DNA from: Glycomyces luteolus
GTDB lineage: Bacteria > Actinomycetota > Actinomycetes > Mycobacteriales > Micromonosporaceae
Length of the DNA stretch: 64,000 nucleotides
Reading direction: 5' to 3'
Assembly: GCF_027622875.1 (NCBI RefSeq)
Contig: NZ_JAPZVP010000020.1
Span: forward strand, 42,200 to 106,199
The notes under the pieces were generated by a model. The model was not told where the DNA came from. It was given only the letters and a program-made list of their open reading frames with translations, and did no database searches. This document shows, one piece after another, positions 63,629-64,000 of the stretch. The position numbers and the translations under genes were made by a program. Numbering within the stretch: position 1 is the first letter of the stretch; each line of letters begins with the position of its first letter.

Positions 63629-63673
63629 GGTTCGCAAGGGTGTGGCGCCGAGCACGCACCCCCCTTGCGAACC
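63629..63673. terminator. Inverted repeat after obgE
   Basis: GGTTCGCAAGGG (63629-63640) and CCCTTGCGAACC (63662-63673) are exact inverses with a 21-nt loop, 33 nt beyond the obgE stop. Probably the obgE terminator; the right arm may also overlap promoter elements of the following leader. Confidence 0.5.
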
Positions 63674-64000
63674 CCGTTTCCAGGTAACGTAAATTTGTCT
63701 TTGCCCGAGGGGGAAACGGACAGGAAAGCCGAAAGGCCCTGGCCCAGAACCAAAAGGGTAAAACTCCGAACGAATCGATCGGGGGGCCAAAACGGCCCGA
63801 AAACCGGTCTGGTAAGTTACTGGAGCCGCTCCGGTCGGAGAGGAACTTCCAAGAAGTTTCAGATCTGATCAGTGCGTGTTGTTTGAGAACTCAACAGGGT
63901 GTTTGGATGGTCAGCGTGCGGGCTGACTGGGGATTGCTGGCCTAGGTGCTGGTGGTTTCTGGTTGGTACTGTTTTTGACTGTCTTTTCCTTGGGACACTT
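63674..64000 (+). promoter_or_regulatory. Probable rRNA operon promoter/leader running off the window
   Basis: No coding frame is seen. The stretch GTTGTTTGAGAACTCAACAG (about 63877-63896) is the string I know from leaders just upstream of 16S rRNA genes in Micromonospora-like and other actinomycetes, with a small palindrome TTGAGAACTCAA. T-rich segments (GTTTTTGACTGTCTTTTCCTT) follow. The 16S gene would begin shortly after the right edge. Confidence 0.55.

Overview
The window is high-GC actinobacterial chromosome. The signs are very GC-rich third codon positions, GTG and TTG starts, a WhiB protein, mycoredoxin, a WXG100/YbaB module, DUF397 and UPF0182 proteins, and lipoboxed Pst and Met binding proteins. 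The block nudC - mrx1 - uvrD2 - whiB7 - ABC1 kinase - DUF5679 - YgjP-like - DUF2342 - PDZ/Lon - UPF0182 (about 34.5-48.6 kb) has the gene order I recall around Rv3193c-Rv3199c of Mycobacterium tuberculosis, although two genes are inverted and an EamA transporter is inserted. I would place the organism among filamentous actinomycetes (Micromonosporales/Glycomycetales type). That placement is inference.

1-19.3 kb is a defence island. It opens with a fragment of a TIGR04141-like protein and a membrane-anchored duplicated-domain protein. A complete type I restriction-modification operon (hsdM-hsdS-hsdR) follows, led by an unusual helix-turn-helix / degenerate-methylase / specificity-domain fusion. 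Next come an unknown gene, a hairpin-dense stretch with three coupled small genes, a single-polypeptide type ISP restriction-modification enzyme, and a large unknown protein.

19.4-29.3 kb is an accessory region with decayed parts. It starts with a GNAT gene divergent from a zinc-ribbon TetR regulator; a perfect 11-bp inverted repeat lies between them. After that come remains of a hydrolase gene, an IS5-type and an IS481-type transposase, two broken copies and one intact copy of a small gene, and a secreted protein that looks like a subtilase propeptide without the protease. A compact type-VII-type toxin module closes the region: YbaB, WXG100, CpnT-like WXG domain, EndoU nuclease and probable immunity gene. 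tRNA-Trp is at 29.2 kb.

29.4-49.5 kb is mostly core. It holds metNIQ with a possible Cys-rich leader peptide, an M16 peptidase pair, a NudC homologue without zinc cysteines, an EamA transporter with a two-hairpin leader, mycoredoxin, UvrD2, WhiB7 with promoter, long leader and attenuator, then the conserved block above and a NAD(P)-binding protein.

49.7-64 kb contains a PASTA Ser/Thr kinase, an XRE regulator and DUF397 protein in convergent arrangement, a CDF metal transporter, and the phosphate regulon. The last is split into pstB on the plus strand and pstS-pstC-pstA on the minus strand, with separate PHO boxes and phoU nearby. tRNA-Lys, obgE and what looks like an rRNA operon leader running off the right edge complete the window. 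No CRISPR array, integrase or replication initiator was recognised.
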